Below are positions 6,391 through 14,855 of a DNA stretch of 64,000 nt, in pieces; positions within the stretch are counted from its first letter, which is position 1; each line of letters opens with the position of its first letter. Position numbers and translations under genes: made by a program. Under the pieces are notes generated by a model. That model searched no databases and had not been told where the DNA came from. It worked only from the letters and a program-made list of their open reading frames with translations. The stretch is taken from IMG/VR virus record IMGVR_UViG_3300019124_000001, positions 62,001 through 126,000 of that record; one strand, written 5' to 3'. Source of the stretch: a virus.

Positions 6391-6621
6391 ATGCAGAAAC
6401 CTACGCTTGACCAATTGCAACGTATCGCATACTGCGAAGAAGTTTTGTTGCGTCAATTCAATGGAGAATCCAGAGAGGATGCTGAAATTTGGCTACGGTT
6501 GAATTGGGGCGAAGCTAGGAGATTGGATTATTTGCAACGGGTAAAACGTAACAGGAAAGGCAAGGCGTATTGGAAAGGTGTACCGCAACAACAGCGCTTG
6601 ATGGGATATCAAGTTTTTTAG
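6391..6621 (+). CDS. Hypothetical small basic protein
   Basis: 76 residues from ATG 6391 behind AGGAGAGAG. N-terminal helices with conserved-looking AEIWLRLNWGEARRLDYL and a basic C-terminal half (RVKRNRKGKAYWKG). No family recognised. The 114 bases behind it hold only a possible 11-codon frame (6658-6693). Confidence 0.55.
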   Translation: MQKPTLDQLQRIAYCEEVLLRQFNGESREDAEIWLRLNWGEARRLDYLQRVKRNRKGKAYWKGVPQQQRLMGYQVF

Positions 6622-6735
6622 ATTGAATATAACAGCAGGAGCACAGAAGGACTACGGATGCCTGAAAGTTGTAACAGCTTTCGATATGAGTAGATGTTGG
6701 AAAAATGACCCCCCTATAGGAAAGGAGATAACAAG

Positions 6736-7296
6736 ATGTATTGGATAGCACCTGTACTCTGTGTCGTCGTCGTTTATTTAAGTTTCGTTTGTCATAACTA
6801 TTTTGAATATAAAATAGAGCTTAAGGAATATCTAGAAAGAAAGAGATATTCAAAGCCAAAACATTGGACGAAAGATTTAGATTCTTCCTTTTTCGCTAGT
6901 GTATTGATTGGCGCACTCCTATTTGTTCTATTGACAGGAATGATAAACCTAGTCGCAGATAAAGAGTGGCAGAACGATGGATATCAACCTATCTACGCGA
7001 TGCAGGATAACAGCACATACTATCTCAGACATGTCCACGTAGGAGATTCAAATATGCGTTACTATTATATGGTGGAAACTAGTAATGGGTTGGCTGTATC
7101 ATGGGCATCTACTGATATTTCTTACATCAAAGAAACCTCTGAAACTCCTCACGCTAAACATTTTAAGCGCAAATTTACCAATAAAACGATTGCCAAGTAT
7201 TTTGGGGTGGTCAATTCCAGTGGAAATGATGTTAGAGTCGAATTTCACATTCCAAAAGGTTCCGTTAAGCAAGAATTTAACGTTGACTTAAAATAG
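6736..7296 (+). CDS. Membrane protein with extracytoplasmic domain
   Basis: 186 residues. One membrane helix at residues 1-20 and a second near 55-75 (FFASVLIGALLFVLLTGMI); the C-terminal 110 residues look soluble and beta-rich. ATG 6736 lies behind AAAGGAG. First of three consecutive membrane-protein genes (to 7715), possibly acting at the host envelope, for example in superinfection exclusion. No family recognised. Confidence 0.65.
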   Translation: MYWIAPVLCVVVVYLSFVCHNYFEYKIELKEYLERKRYSKPKHWTKDLDSSFFASVLIGALLFVLLTGMINLVADKEWQNDGYQPIYAMQDNSTYYLRHVHVGDSNMRYYYMVETSNGLAVSWASTDISYIKETSETPHAKHFKRKFTNKTIAKYFGVVNSSGNDVRVEFHIPKGSVKQEFNVDLK

Positions 7297-7311
7297 AGGG
7301 AGGAAAAGAAC

Positions 7312-7494
7312 ATGGGATTATGGTTATGGATATTAATCGCATTCATGCTTTCGTTTACGGGTGCAAAGGTAACGATTCAGAAGCGGCGTATTGAAAATTG
7401 GTTTATCAAGTGGCTGTTTTGGGCGATTGTATTGCCTACATTACTATTTTTGATGTCGATTCCGTTCATGGTATTTAAATTCTTGTTCTTGTAG
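7312..7494 (+). CDS. Small two-helix membrane protein
   Basis: 60 residues from ATG 7312 behind GGGAGG. Two hydrophobic helices (WLWILIAFMLSFTGAKV and IVLPTLLFLMSIPFMVFKFL) joined by a basic loop. Co-transcribed with its neighbours. Function unknown. Confidence 0.6.
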   Translation: MGLWLWILIAFMLSFTGAKVTIQKRRIENWFIKWLFWAIVLPTLLFLMSIPFMVFKFLFL

Positions 7495-7508
7495 GAGGAT
7501 GGACAAAA

Positions 7509-7715
7509 ATGTCAATTACGGCTTTCACAATTGCGAGTTTAATCGTAGTGTACATTATGGTTTATATCCTAATTGGATTCCATGAAGAAGAATGGGGATT
7601 CGAAACCGTTGTTCACGCGTTGGCGGCAGAAATCCTCATGGTCTTATTCGTTTTGTTTCTCTATGGAGCCATTTACGGAATTGGTTGGGTACTGACAAAT
7701 GCATTTGGCGTGTAA
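7509..7715 (+). CDS. Small two-helix membrane protein
   Basis: 68 residues from ATG 7509 behind AGGAGG. Helices at about 5-25 and 40-62 around an acidic loop (HEEEWGFE). Unknown family; third of the membrane-protein trio. Confidence 0.6.
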   Translation: MSITAFTIASLIVVYIMVYILIGFHEEEWGFETVVHALAAEILMVLFVLFLYGAIYGIGWVLTNAFGV

Positions 7716-7757
7716 ATATAGAAATTGATCTTTCGTTCAAAGGAGAGTTACAAAACA

Positions 7758-8036
7758 ATGGAATTTGATAATGCAACGTTTGAAAAGCTAAAACTCGAAA
7801 CGTCTTTGAAAGTAGGGACAGATGAATTTTTCCAGCACTACAAGGGGATGACTGAAAAAAGTGCGCAACGAATTTTCGATTTGGCAAAGCGCGAAGCAAA
7901 TATTTTGATTCGCGTTATCAATGGTAATTACATCGTTTACAAGAATCGCTACGATAAATCTGGGATCGCTTGCTCTGCCCAAGATGTGCTTGACATGTTG
8001 CAGAATTACCCAAACACAGTAGTTATTAATTACTAA
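7758..8036 (+). CDS. Hypothetical protein
   Basis: 92 residues from ATG 7758 behind AAAGGAG. Acidic N-terminal helix and a compact C-terminal part with CSAQDVLDMLQNYP. No family recognised. Confidence 0.6.
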   Translation: MEFDNATFEKLKLETSLKVGTDEFFQHYKGMTEKSAQRIFDLAKREANILIRVINGNYIVYKNRYDKSGIACSAQDVLDMLQNYPNTVVINY

Positions 8037-8081
8037 TTTACAAGTTTAATCTACGGCTTGCATCCAAAAGGAGGAACTATA

Positions 8082-8495
8082 ATGGGGAAAATTGTGATCT
8101 TCAGTGCGATAGCAGGAGAAGGTGCAACTACGCAACTGATCAATGAAATGATGAGCTATGTAAATCCTAGCACTTCTGTAAAAATGATACTTCTGTCTAG
8201 TTATTTGAACTTCGATACATTTGCGGCTATTGCTAAGTCGCATAGCAATATTAAACATCTAAGAGCGTCTGATGAAATACGTTTCCAATACGTGGAGACA
8301 ATCTTGGATTCTGAACACTACTTTTTCGAACACGAAGGGGCGAGTGTGATCGCTTTAGATCGTCTTATCAACAACATAGATGATTATAAGCAAATCGAGG
8401 AGTGGGCACATAAATATGGAAAGACTGTACTAGTTTCTCGTGTCTTGCCGAATCGAGTAGCAAAGTGCGATAAATCAGTTCGTGTGCTTCGATAA
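8082..8495 (+). CDS. P-loop-like protein (small MinD/ParA-type fold?)
   Basis: 137 residues from ATG 8082 behind AGGAGG. It opens with IVIFSAIAGEGATTQLI, which resembles the deviant Walker A of MinD/ParA ATPases (GxGKTT) but has GEGATT, lacking the usual Lys. Alternating strands and helices follow (VKMILLSSY, ASVIALDRL, KTVLVSRVL). Much shorter than real ParA (about 250). Probably a reduced, non-ATPase P-loop relative; function unknown. Confidence 0.5.
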   Translation: MGKIVIFSAIAGEGATTQLINEMMSYVNPSTSVKMILLSSYLNFDTFAAIAKSHSNIKHLRASDEIRFQYVETILDSEHYFFEHEGASVIALDRLINNIDDYKQIEEWAHKYGKTVLVSRVLPNRVAKCDKSVRVLR

Positions 8496-8528
8496 AAGAT
8501 TGGTTTCATATTAGGAGGAGAATTGGTC

Positions 8529-8870
8529 TTGAATAAGCTACGATTTTTAGACGCTAAGATTGCAGAAATGGCGCATGGCTTTAAGTGGAGTACTACAAAG
8601 GGTGATAGAAAATTTCTGTTGTTGCCAAAAGACTATCTCTTGCGTACATGGTCAACTGTCTGGGATGACGATGGAATTCCCACTTGGTTGCCTGAATTTC
8701 ACCTCACTCTAGTAGGTGCGAACGTGATCGTTAACCAAGAATTGGTAGGCAGAGTGATCGAAGTGACGGAAGACAAGAAATTCCGTATCAAATGGCTGAA
8801 TATGAATTATGGTGGCAGAATCGGCAAGTATAATGCTGATTTTATCTTGGATAACGAACTTCAACTATAG
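8529..8870 (+). CDS. Phage ABA-sandwich-like protein, paralogue of 41406-41744
   Basis: 113 residues from TTG 8529, eight bases behind AGGAGG. The N-terminal half (LDAKIAEMAHGFKW... TWSTVWDDDGIPTWLPEF) shares the pattern IAEkvhGw...W..mWDe.G.P.WLPEy with the protein at 41406 and with the small phage domain called the ABA sandwich, of unknown function. The C-terminal half differs between the two copies. Confidence 0.6.
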   Translation: MNKLRFLDAKIAEMAHGFKWSTTKGDRKFLLLPKDYLLRTWSTVWDDDGIPTWLPEFHLTLVGANVIVNQELVGRVIEVTEDKKFRIKWLNMNYGGRIGKYNADFILDNELQL

Positions 8871-8901
8871 ATAAAACATGCCTTTCATCTAACCTAAAAG
8901 G
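8870..8901 (+). promoter_or_regulatory. Intercistronic leader repeat (copy 1)
   Basis: GATAAAAC...TTTCATCTAA between a stop codon and the next ribosome binding site; same layout as at 41272, 41744, 42076 and 58706. Confidence 0.45.
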
Positions 8902-8912
8902 ATGTGACACTC

Positions 8913-9092
8913 GTGTCCAAACGTTTTAACAAAATTGAAGAATTTAGAAATGCAGTCAAGAAATTCAAGAATTCAAATCAAACTCCACAAGAAATTATGA
9001 ATTTCTTACTTGCATTTAGACGGGCGACCATGTTAGGAGACGGGCTTTCTTATGTCAATGTAATGAAGGTCTTGGAGGATGAGATGGCATGA
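8913..9092 (+). CDS. Hypothetical small helical protein
   Basis: 59 residues from GTG 8913, 11 bases behind AGG; GTG 8904 is too close to it. Entirely helical by composition. Stop overlaps the next ATG (ATGA), so translation is coupled to the phosphoesterase. Confidence 0.5.
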   Translation: MSKRFNKIEEFRNAVKKFKNSNQTPQEIMNFLLAFRRATMLGDGLSYVNVMKVLEDEMA

Positions 9093-9901
9093 AATTTGAC
9101 CTGATTTCCGATATTCATATTGACTTTTATGTTAATATCTGCAAACCCGAATACAAAATGCGAAGGCGTATATCGGAGTTTGTAACATCAATTCTTCCAG
9201 ATGTACCATCTGACACTTTGGCTATCTGTGGCGATATTGGTCACTATAACAGTCAGAACGTAATGTTGCTGGAAGAATTGAGAAAACATTATCAAAATAT
9301 TGTGCTTGTGTTCGGAAACCACGACTTGTATTTGGTGTCCAACAACGCAAGAGGGAAGTATAGAAGAAATTCTCTCTTACGATTGGAAGAAATGAAAGTA
9401 TTAGCTTCCGCAATCGAAGGGGTTTATATCCTCGATGGGAATGTTGTTGAATTGGACGGAATCAAATTTGGCGGTTGTATCATGTGGTACGACTTCTCTT
9501 ATGTCGTACAAGAACTTGGATTGAAAATTGAAAATGCCAAGTATTGTTGGCGTACAGAGTCGAACGATAGTAGGCTTATCGCTGGATTCCCACTCAATGT
9601 GACGGAAATGTTCGAGAAAGAAAAGTCGAAGTTTGACAATATTCTATGTAACAGTGATGTAATTTTGACACATGTTGGAGGAGAGTGGAGTCATTGTGAT
9701 CCACGATTCAAAACTGAGCTTTCTACGAGTTTGTACTACTTTGATGGGAAGCCTTGGATGAACAAGCTAAAAGGTAAAATCTGGTGTTTTGGTCATGATC
9801 ATTATAGACGAGATTACACATTAAACGATTGTCGTTATGTGAATGGTGCATTGGGTTATCCTGACGAAAATAATGGATGCAAAATCGTTACCGTGACTTA
9901 A
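9089..9901 (+). CDS. Calcineurin-like metallophosphoesterase
   Basis: 270 residues with the family motifs in order: DIHID (residues 7-11) for DxH, CGDIGH (46-51) for GDxxD/H, VFGNHDLY (about 73-80) for GNHD/E, ILTHVGGEW (about 190) and FGHDH (about 233) for GHxH. These ligate two metal ions. Substrate unknown; members cleave phosphoesters of nucleotides, nucleic acids or proteins. Overlaps the upstream gene by 4 bases. Confidence 0.9.
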   Translation: MKFDLISDIHIDFYVNICKPEYKMRRRISEFVTSILPDVPSDTLAICGDIGHYNSQNVMLLEELRKHYQNIVLVFGNHDLYLVSNNARGKYRRNSLLRLEEMKVLASAIEGVYILDGNVVELDGIKFGGCIMWYDFSYVVQELGLKIENAKYCWRTESNDSRLIAGFPLNVTEMFEKEKSKFDNILCNSDVILTHVGGEWSHCDPRFKTELSTSLYYFDGKPWMNKLKGKIWCFGHDHYRRDYTLNDCRYVNGALGYPDENNGCKIVTVT

Positions 9902-9923
9902 AACATAACAGGAGAGTGCGACC

Positions 9924-10208
9924 ATGACAAAAATGTGGGAAGAACTGAAAGTAAGAATAACAGATACTTCTAAAGATTTTGAGACTAGTCTTGCCGATAA
10001 GCAGACTTATGACTATGTGTTGTATCTAATGGAAGAGATCGAAAAGAAGCATGGTCAATCTGAATCTTATCTTGTAAGTATCCCGCAAGAAGAGTATGAC
10101 AAACTCAAAGAAGAAGTGGCGTTCTTGGAATGCTTACGAGCTTGCGGGGTAGACAATTGGGAAGCCTACAGCGAAGCGCGAACTATGATGAGAGAAAGCA
10201 TTTCTTAA
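9924..10208 (+). CDS. Hypothetical helical protein
   Basis: 94 residues from ATG 9924 behind AGGAGAG. Acidic and alpha-helical. No family recognised. Confidence 0.55.
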   Translation: MTKMWEELKVRITDTSKDFETSLADKQTYDYVLYLMEEIEKKHGQSESYLVSIPQEEYDKLKEEVAFLECLRACGVDNWEAYSEARTMMRESIS

Positions 10209-10239
10209 ATCACTATAACAGCGGAGGGAGCTAGTTACC

Positions 10240-10866
10240 ATGAAACTTGGGACGACTGAATCGACAATGATTCTGAATCTTCTGAATCAACTGGATGTTC
10301 AGAAGTGTATTGATAATTCGTATAAAAACCATCATGCAAAAGGTCTGAATTACATCAATCTTTTTCGCGACCCTAACCTGACGATCAAGCTGTACTTTCT
10401 GGACGAAAATGTTCATAAGAATCTTAATAGCGAAGGTTTGCTTGTTATGCCCCACACTCACGCCTATCACTTTCAAACAGTTGTGATTTATGGCGCTATT
10501 CGACATGTTGTGTATAAAGAAGATAAGAAATTGTCAGGTCAACATCCTTGGCTATCTTATAAATATGATAGCCGCAAAGAGCCACAAGAGCGCTTTTCTG
10601 CACCGATGGTAACAGGCTTGACAATTGATAGCATAAACACATACAACCGTGGAGAAAGTTATTATGTAGACCCGTACATGATTCACAGCTTGATCCCAAC
10701 GCAAAAGTCAACTTGCTTAATTCTTTTTCAGTATGCAAATCAAAGAACAATTACAGAGTTCTATCAGCCTGTCAATTCAGAACTTCCGAAATTCGACGGA
10801 ATCTATGAGCGGTTCACGCCGCAAGAGATCGTATTTTTTGCAAAGGAAGTATTGAAGCATATTTGA
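10240..10866 (+). CDS. Cupin-like protein
   Basis: 208 residues from ATG 10240 behind GGAGGGAG. Middle part has MPHTHAYHFQTVVIYGAIRH (from about residue 70), with HTH plus a following strand as in cupin motif 1, and VDPYMIHSLIP near 145 with the His of motif 2. This suggests a small beta-barrel metal-binding enzyme. The reaction cannot be named. Confidence 0.6.
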   Translation: MKLGTTESTMILNLLNQLDVQKCIDNSYKNHHAKGLNYINLFRDPNLTIKLYFLDENVHKNLNSEGLLVMPHTHAYHFQTVVIYGAIRHVVYKEDKKLSGQHPWLSYKYDSRKEPQERFSAPMVTGLTIDSINTYNRGESYYVDPYMIHSLIPTQKSTCLILFQYANQRTITEFYQPVNSELPKFDGIYERFTPQEIVFFAKEVLKHI

Positions 10867-10878
10867 ATAACAATAAAG

Positions 10879-10895
10879 GAATTGTCAGACAATTC
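10879..10895. repeat. 17-base palindrome
   Basis: GAATTGTC-a-GACAATTC, a perfect dyad with a single central base, 12 bases after the cupin gene. It could be an operator or a weak RNA hairpin. Confidence 0.4.
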
Positions 10896-10908
10896 GGTAA
10901 AATCTTGT

Positions 10909-10983
10909 ATGTCTGCATTCCTCGGCGGCTTGGTATTTAGCACAATAACAATTTTGTTTCTATTATATGTTTTTGCAAAATAG
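10909..10983 (+). CDS. Possible 24-residue membrane peptide
   Basis: ATG 10909 opens a frame with one hydrophobic helix (FSTITILFLLYVF). No good ribosome binding site, so it may not be translated. Its stop lies just before the next promoter. Confidence 0.3.
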   Translation: MSAFLGGLVFSTITILFLLYVFAK

Positions 10984-10986
10984 TTG

Positions 10987-11016
10987 TTGACATCTGATAA
11001 TTATGTATGGTAAGAT
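10987..11016 (+). promoter_or_regulatory. Promoter with diverged element (copy 5)
   Basis: TTGACA (10987-10992), 18-base spacer with GATAATTATGTA (10996-11007), TAAGAT (11011-11016). AGTTGTT, an inverted half of the element, directly precedes it. Confidence 0.75.
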
Positions 11017-11077
11017 ATAACCATCAAGAGGAAAAACAAACCAAGTTTTCGACAAATTGCCAAATGAGGTGTGCAAA

Positions 11078-13126
11078 TTGAAAAACGACAAAAACATGAT
11101 CGTCAACAATGTTAACGGAAACTTCCCGCATTTCAGCGAAACTATCCAAGCGAGATTCGCAACATTTAGGGACAAGCCCCTCTTCACCACCAGCGCAGAT
11201 GGTCTTTTCGATGTTTTTCTTGACAATCTGCCGCAAGAAGCTCGCCAAGAATACACTTGCAACTGCTGTAAGCATTTCGTCAATCGCTTCGGTGGGCTTG
11301 TATCAATCTCTGAAACAGGTGAGATTAGCTCTGTCCTGTGGGATGATGAGGAAACCCCAGAATTCTTCGCACAGGCAGTAAAAGCCATGAAACGCATTGT
11401 TCTGAATGCACGTGTGAACGGAGTGTTTTTGTCGAAAGAAAAGACACTTGGCTATCCGACTTCTGGCGGTTGGGAGCATATGAATGTAGCCATCCCCGCT
11501 TCTGCGCCTAGCATCAATCGTTCTCGCGTTTACTCCGCAGAACAAGAAATGGCGAAAAAGCGCGAAGAGTTTGGAATGTTGACTCGTGGACTATTGGAGT
11601 ATCCGCTAAATGTAGTCGATCAAGCGGTAACACTGCTTGAATCAGAAGCCCTCCACAGGGGTGATCGCTATCTTGGCGTTGCGAAGTTCTTGCAAGAACT
11701 GCATAACAAGCGCAACAATGCCAAAAACAGCCGAATCCGTGATAATGTCACTTGGTTGGCTGTCGCCACTGCTCCGTCTGGATTTGCTCATGTTAAAAGC
11801 AGTATGATCGGAACACTTCTCGATGACATTGCTAGCGGCATGTCTTTCGAAGATGTGAGTCAAAGATTCAAGGAAAAAATGAATCCATCTCGCTATAATC
11901 GGGCACAAGTCGCTCCGTCTGCTGGAAATATTAAGCAAGCTGAAAAAATCGTCGCAGAATATGGAATCGCAGAATCGCTGAGTCGTCGTTATGCACGATA
12001 CGAAGAAATTCCGCAATTCCTCTGGCAAGGGAAGGATATTTCAGCGAAAGCTGACGCAAAAACTGGCGGTGTTTTTGGCAACATCAAACCGAAAGAGAAG
12101 CAAAACAATGTTGCAAACGATGTTCTGAATATGCCGCAAAAATTGATGACTTGGGAGAAGTTTCAACGAGAAGTTCTTCCGACAGCGAAAAGCATTGAAG
12201 TTATGTTGGACAACCCGAACCGATTTATGGCTCTGGTTACAGCTTCAAAGGCAGATGCTCCGAATATCCTGCAATGGAGCAATTCGTTCTCTTGGTACTA
12301 TCACGGTGGCATCGACGGGGATATTGCTGAACGTGTGAAAAACGCTGGCGGTCAATACCTCAACAACGATATTCGCGCATCTCTCGCTTGGGATAATTGC
12401 ACAGACCTTGACCTTCATTGCATTACTCCGAACGGAGTTGAAATCAGCTATAGGAATAAAAGAGTAGGTAATGGTTGGTTGGACGTAGATGCAAATGCTG
12501 GCGGTTGTCATACCATGAAACCTGTCGAAAACATCCGTTGGAGTCGTGGGCTTGCGCCGAACGGCAGATATCAATTCTTTGTCAATAATTTCCAAGAGCG
12601 CGGTGAAGGGAAGACTTCGTTCCGACTTGAACTGGAAATTGACGGAAAAATTTATACCACAAGTGGCTCTTTGCGGAACAATGAGAAGGTTACTGTGTTT
12701 ACTTTTGAATACATCAAGGGGCAAGAACCGCGCTTTATCGGTTCCGTCAACCAAAACTATGTGTCTGACGATGCTTGGAATGTTCCCCTTAATCGTTTCG
12801 TTAAGGTAAAAGGCATCACCGAATCACCGAATCTTTGGGGAGAAAACAACGTCCGACATGCAGGACACCACATCTTCTTCTTGCTCGAAGGTTGTAAAGA
12901 CCTGTCTGAAGGCAAGGGAAGAGGATTCTTCACGGAATCCCTCAAACCTGAGTTTCGTGAAATTCGTAAAACTCTGGAAGCATATACCGCAAGTACTCCG
13001 ATTGAAGGCGCTGACACTGCATCAGCATGTGGTGTAGGCTATTCCAAGGACAGCGAATGGAATGTTGTTGTAAGAGTCACTTCTGGCAACGTTACGCGAC
13101 TGATCAAGATCGACCGTTGGGACTAG
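11078..13126 (+). CDS. Large protein with a C-terminal DUF2135 (YfaP-like) domain
   Basis: 682 residues from TTG 11078, seven bases behind GAGGTG; a TTG at 11057 has no ribosome binding site. A Cys pair near 65 (CNCC) suggests a metal site in the N-terminal half, which is not recognised. Residues about 455-565 carry ASLAWDNCTDLDLHCITPNG, WLDVDANAGG, VENIRW and APNGRYQFFVNNF, the signature of the YfaP/DUF2135 beta-sandwich (usually ..W....DLDLHV..P.G.....VDDT.G..PEN....). The domain occurs in large phage and bacterial proteins of unknown role. Single gene under its own element-controlled promoter. Confidence 0.7.
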   Translation: MKNDKNMIVNNVNGNFPHFSETIQARFATFRDKPLFTTSADGLFDVFLDNLPQEARQEYTCNCCKHFVNRFGGLVSISETGEISSVLWDDEETPEFFAQAVKAMKRIVLNARVNGVFLSKEKTLGYPTSGGWEHMNVAIPASAPSINRSRVYSAEQEMAKKREEFGMLTRGLLEYPLNVVDQAVTLLESEALHRGDRYLGVAKFLQELHNKRNNAKNSRIRDNVTWLAVATAPSGFAHVKSSMIGTLLDDIASGMSFEDVSQRFKEKMNPSRYNRAQVAPSAGNIKQAEKIVAEYGIAESLSRRYARYEEIPQFLWQGKDISAKADAKTGGVFGNIKPKEKQNNVANDVLNMPQKLMTWEKFQREVLPTAKSIEVMLDNPNRFMALVTASKADAPNILQWSNSFSWYYHGGIDGDIAERVKNAGGQYLNNDIRASLAWDNCTDLDLHCITPNGVEISYRNKRVGNGWLDVDANAGGCHTMKPVENIRWSRGLAPNGRYQFFVNNFQERGEGKTSFRLELEIDGKIYTTSGSLRNNEKVTVFTFEYIKGQEPRFIGSVNQNYVSDDAWNVPLNRFVKVKGITESPNLWGENNVRHAGHHIFFLLEGCKDLSEGKGRGFFTESLKPEFREIRKTLEAYTASTPIEGADTASACGVGYSKDSEWNVVVRVTSGNVTRLIKIDRWD

Positions 13127-13133
13127 TGTGTCG

Positions 13134-13163
13134 TTGACAAACAAAAACTATGTATGATATTAT
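13134..13163 (+). promoter_or_regulatory. Promoter of the candidate small RNA (element copy 6)
   Basis: TTGACA (13134-13139), 18-base spacer with AAAAACTATGTA (13143-13154), TATTAT (13158-13163). Transcription should start near 13170, at the foot of the hairpin below. Confidence 0.75.
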
Positions 13164-13165
13164 AA

Positions 13166-13232
13166 TTTCAGAAGGTCGGCGCACGATAAAACGCTCAAAG
13201 GCTGATAACCTTTGAAAAACGACCTTCTGAAA
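13166..13232 (+). ncRNA. Candidate small structured RNA
   Basis: TTTCAGAAGGTCG (13166-13178) pairs perfectly with CGACCTTCTGAAA (13220-13232). Inside, TCAAAGG (13195-13201) pairs with CCTTTGA (13209-13215). The stem starts where the promoter would initiate, and another promoter follows at 13249, so this is a separate short unit without an ORF. There is no classical U tract behind it. Confidence 0.5.
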
Positions 13233-13248
13233 TATTTCCAAATTGTCG

Positions 13249-13278
13249 TTGACAAACAACAACTATGTTTGGTAAGAT
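13249..13278 (+). promoter_or_regulatory. Promoter with embedded element (copy 7)
   Basis: TTGACA (13249-13254), 18-base spacer with AACAACTATGTT (13258-13269), TAAGAT (13273-13278). Drives 13303 onward, including PnuC. Confidence 0.8.
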
Positions 13279-13302
13279 AGGAATATGAGAGAGGTGGACT
13301 AA

Positions 13303-13458
13303 GTGTTTTGGTATGGAGTAGCAACCACGATTCTATGTGTTGCGCGTGTGGCAGTAGCAGTAACACGAAACAAGCCGCCAGCCGAACGTCTTGGAAATTT
13401 TCTTGGCGAAGCAACGATAGCAGGATTCGTTGCAACAGCTACGGTTTTGTTGAAGTAA
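13303..13458 (+). CDS. Small membrane protein (51 aa)
   Basis: GTG 13303 behind GAGAGGTGG. Two short hydrophobic segments (VATTILCVARVAVAV and ATIAGFVATATVLL) around NKPPAERLGN. Unknown family; first gene of the pnuC unit. Confidence 0.55.
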   Translation: MFWYGVATTILCVARVAVAVTRNKPPAERLGNFLGEATIAGFVATATVLLK

Positions 13459-13479
13459 CAACAAAGGGGAGGAAACAAG

Positions 13480-13707
13480 GTGACTAGGACGCAATCTTAT
13501 CTGAATGGGTTACACACGAAACAACTTCTACAACTCAGAGATCGCATTCAAGCAAGCGGAGACACGTTGTATCATGTTGAAGAAGCTGGCTTGGATGTAA
13601 CGAAAGAAGAAGTCAAACATGTTCTTGCGACTCGCGAACATGTACCGAACAAGCAGGAAGCTCGTCTGATTCGCCAAGAAAAGGCGAAGGGAGGACGTGC
13701 AAAATGA
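13480..13707 (+). CDS. Hypothetical small protein
   Basis: 75 residues from GTG 13480 behind GGGGAGG. Helical, with a basic C-terminus (RLIRQEKAKGGRAK). Overlaps the PnuC start by 4 bases. Confidence 0.55.
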   Translation: MTRTQSYLNGLHTKQLLQLRDRIQASGDTLYHVEEAGLDVTKEEVKHVLATREHVPNKQEARLIRQEKAKGGRAK

Positions 13708-14348
13708 ACAAAATCACAGTAACAAACATGATTGTTGTTGCTGTACTCGCGCTGGTAGCTTGGTACACTTCAGCATCAACAATCGAAATTTTGGGCGCAC
13801 TCACTGGTCTTATCTGTGTGTGGGCTTACGGCAGACAATACATTTGGACGGCAACAATCGCGGGTGTGGCGAACGTTCTAGCTTGGACGTACATGTTCTA
13901 TGAGGTAAGGCTGTACGCAGAAATGACCCTGCAAATTGCATTCTTCTTGCCGCTCACGATTTACGGATTGTACTTTTGGTTATCTAATCGAAAAAATGGT
14001 GATAAGGTAGCGCGTACACGATATGCGACCAAAAAAGAAAAATATGATGCTTTGATTTACTTTCTGATCGGTTCTGCTGTATGGGCGATTGTCCTGTCAA
14101 CCGCGACAGATTCTTCTCTACCTTGGGTAGACGCACCGTTGGCGGTAGCACAAATTATTGCTCAGTTGTTCCTGTCTCGTAAAATTCTTGGAAACTGGCT
14201 TTGGTGGATTGCAGTTGATCTGATCATGATTGGAATTCTGGCCTATAAGGACTTGTATCTGACGGCTGGCTTGTATGGCGTGTTCCTAATCAATGCAATC
14301 GTAAGCTATATTTCTTGGAAGCGACAAGGTGTAGAGCGCACCTTGTAA
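13704..14348 (+). CDS. pnuC: PnuC-like nicotinamide riboside transporter
   Basis: 214 residues, about seven membrane helices. The PnuC hallmarks are present: paired Trp/Tyr-rich helices with LTIYGLYFWL near residue 90 and the later GNWLWWIAVD (near 165), which binds the pyridine ribonucleoside. PnuC imports nicotinamide riboside by facilitated diffusion and depends on a kinase for trapping. Such a kinase is encoded 2 kb downstream (NadR-like, 16300), so the phage carries a two-gene NAD salvage route. Start ATG 13704 overlaps the preceding stop. Confidence 0.85.
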   Translation: MNKITVTNMIVVAVLALVAWYTSASTIEILGALTGLICVWAYGRQYIWTATIAGVANVLAWTYMFYEVRLYAEMTLQIAFFLPLTIYGLYFWLSNRKNGDKVARTRYATKKEKYDALIYFLIGSAVWAIVLSTATDSSLPWVDAPLAVAQIIAQLFLSRKILGNWLWWIAVDLIMIGILAYKDLYLTAGLYGVFLINAIVSYISWKRQGVERTL

Positions 14349-14357
14349 AAATATACC

Positions 14358-14380
14358 GACAAACAACAACTATGTATGGT
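14358..14380 (+). promoter_or_regulatory. Repeated element (copy 8) without a -10
   Basis: GACA at 14358, core AACAACTATGTA at 14365-14376, TGGT to 14380. The position 18 bases after the -35-like box reads TCGCC, so a promoter is unlikely; it lies 45 bases before the next start. Confidence 0.6.
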
Positions 14381-14424
14381 TCGCCAATATATTGGTGCTA
14401 CCGATAACTGAGGAGGAAATTAAA

Positions 14425-14733
14425 GTGGATGAACGAAAATATGAAGCCGCAATACGTATTGAATACGAAAAAGCACAACACGCAGTAGAGGTTTGTCGAA
14501 AACACTTGCAAAAGAATGACGGGAAAGAATCCGCTTATTACTTGATCGCTCTAAGGTTATTGGTAAAGTTTGAATCTGTTGCAAAAATCAAAGCATATGA
14601 AGCGATTTTGAGCGACAAACACGTTCCTTTGATTGATGTAATGATTGGAGGGATTATACAGATGAAAACTGACCTCCAAAAAGAATCGGGGATCGACTGG
14701 CGAGACATCTACCACCATGTTCGACTTTATTGA
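14425..14733 (+). CDS. Hypothetical helical protein
   Basis: 102 residues from GTG 14425, eight bases behind AGGAGG. Helical, mixed charge. No family recognised. Nothing is visible in the 120 bases behind it. Confidence 0.55.
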   Translation: MDERKYEAAIRIEYEKAQHAVEVCRKHLQKNDGKESAYYLIALRLLVKFESVAKIKAYEAILSDKHVPLIDVMIGGIIQMKTDLQKESGIDWRDIYHHVRLY

Positions 14734-14855
14734 TTCAAATTCATATATTACTACCAATTCCCGATAAGGGATTAACATAGATTGCATTTTCACATAAATC
14801 ATCGTAAAACACCAAAATTCATAGTGCTAGAGGGCACAACAGGAGGAAACTACCA

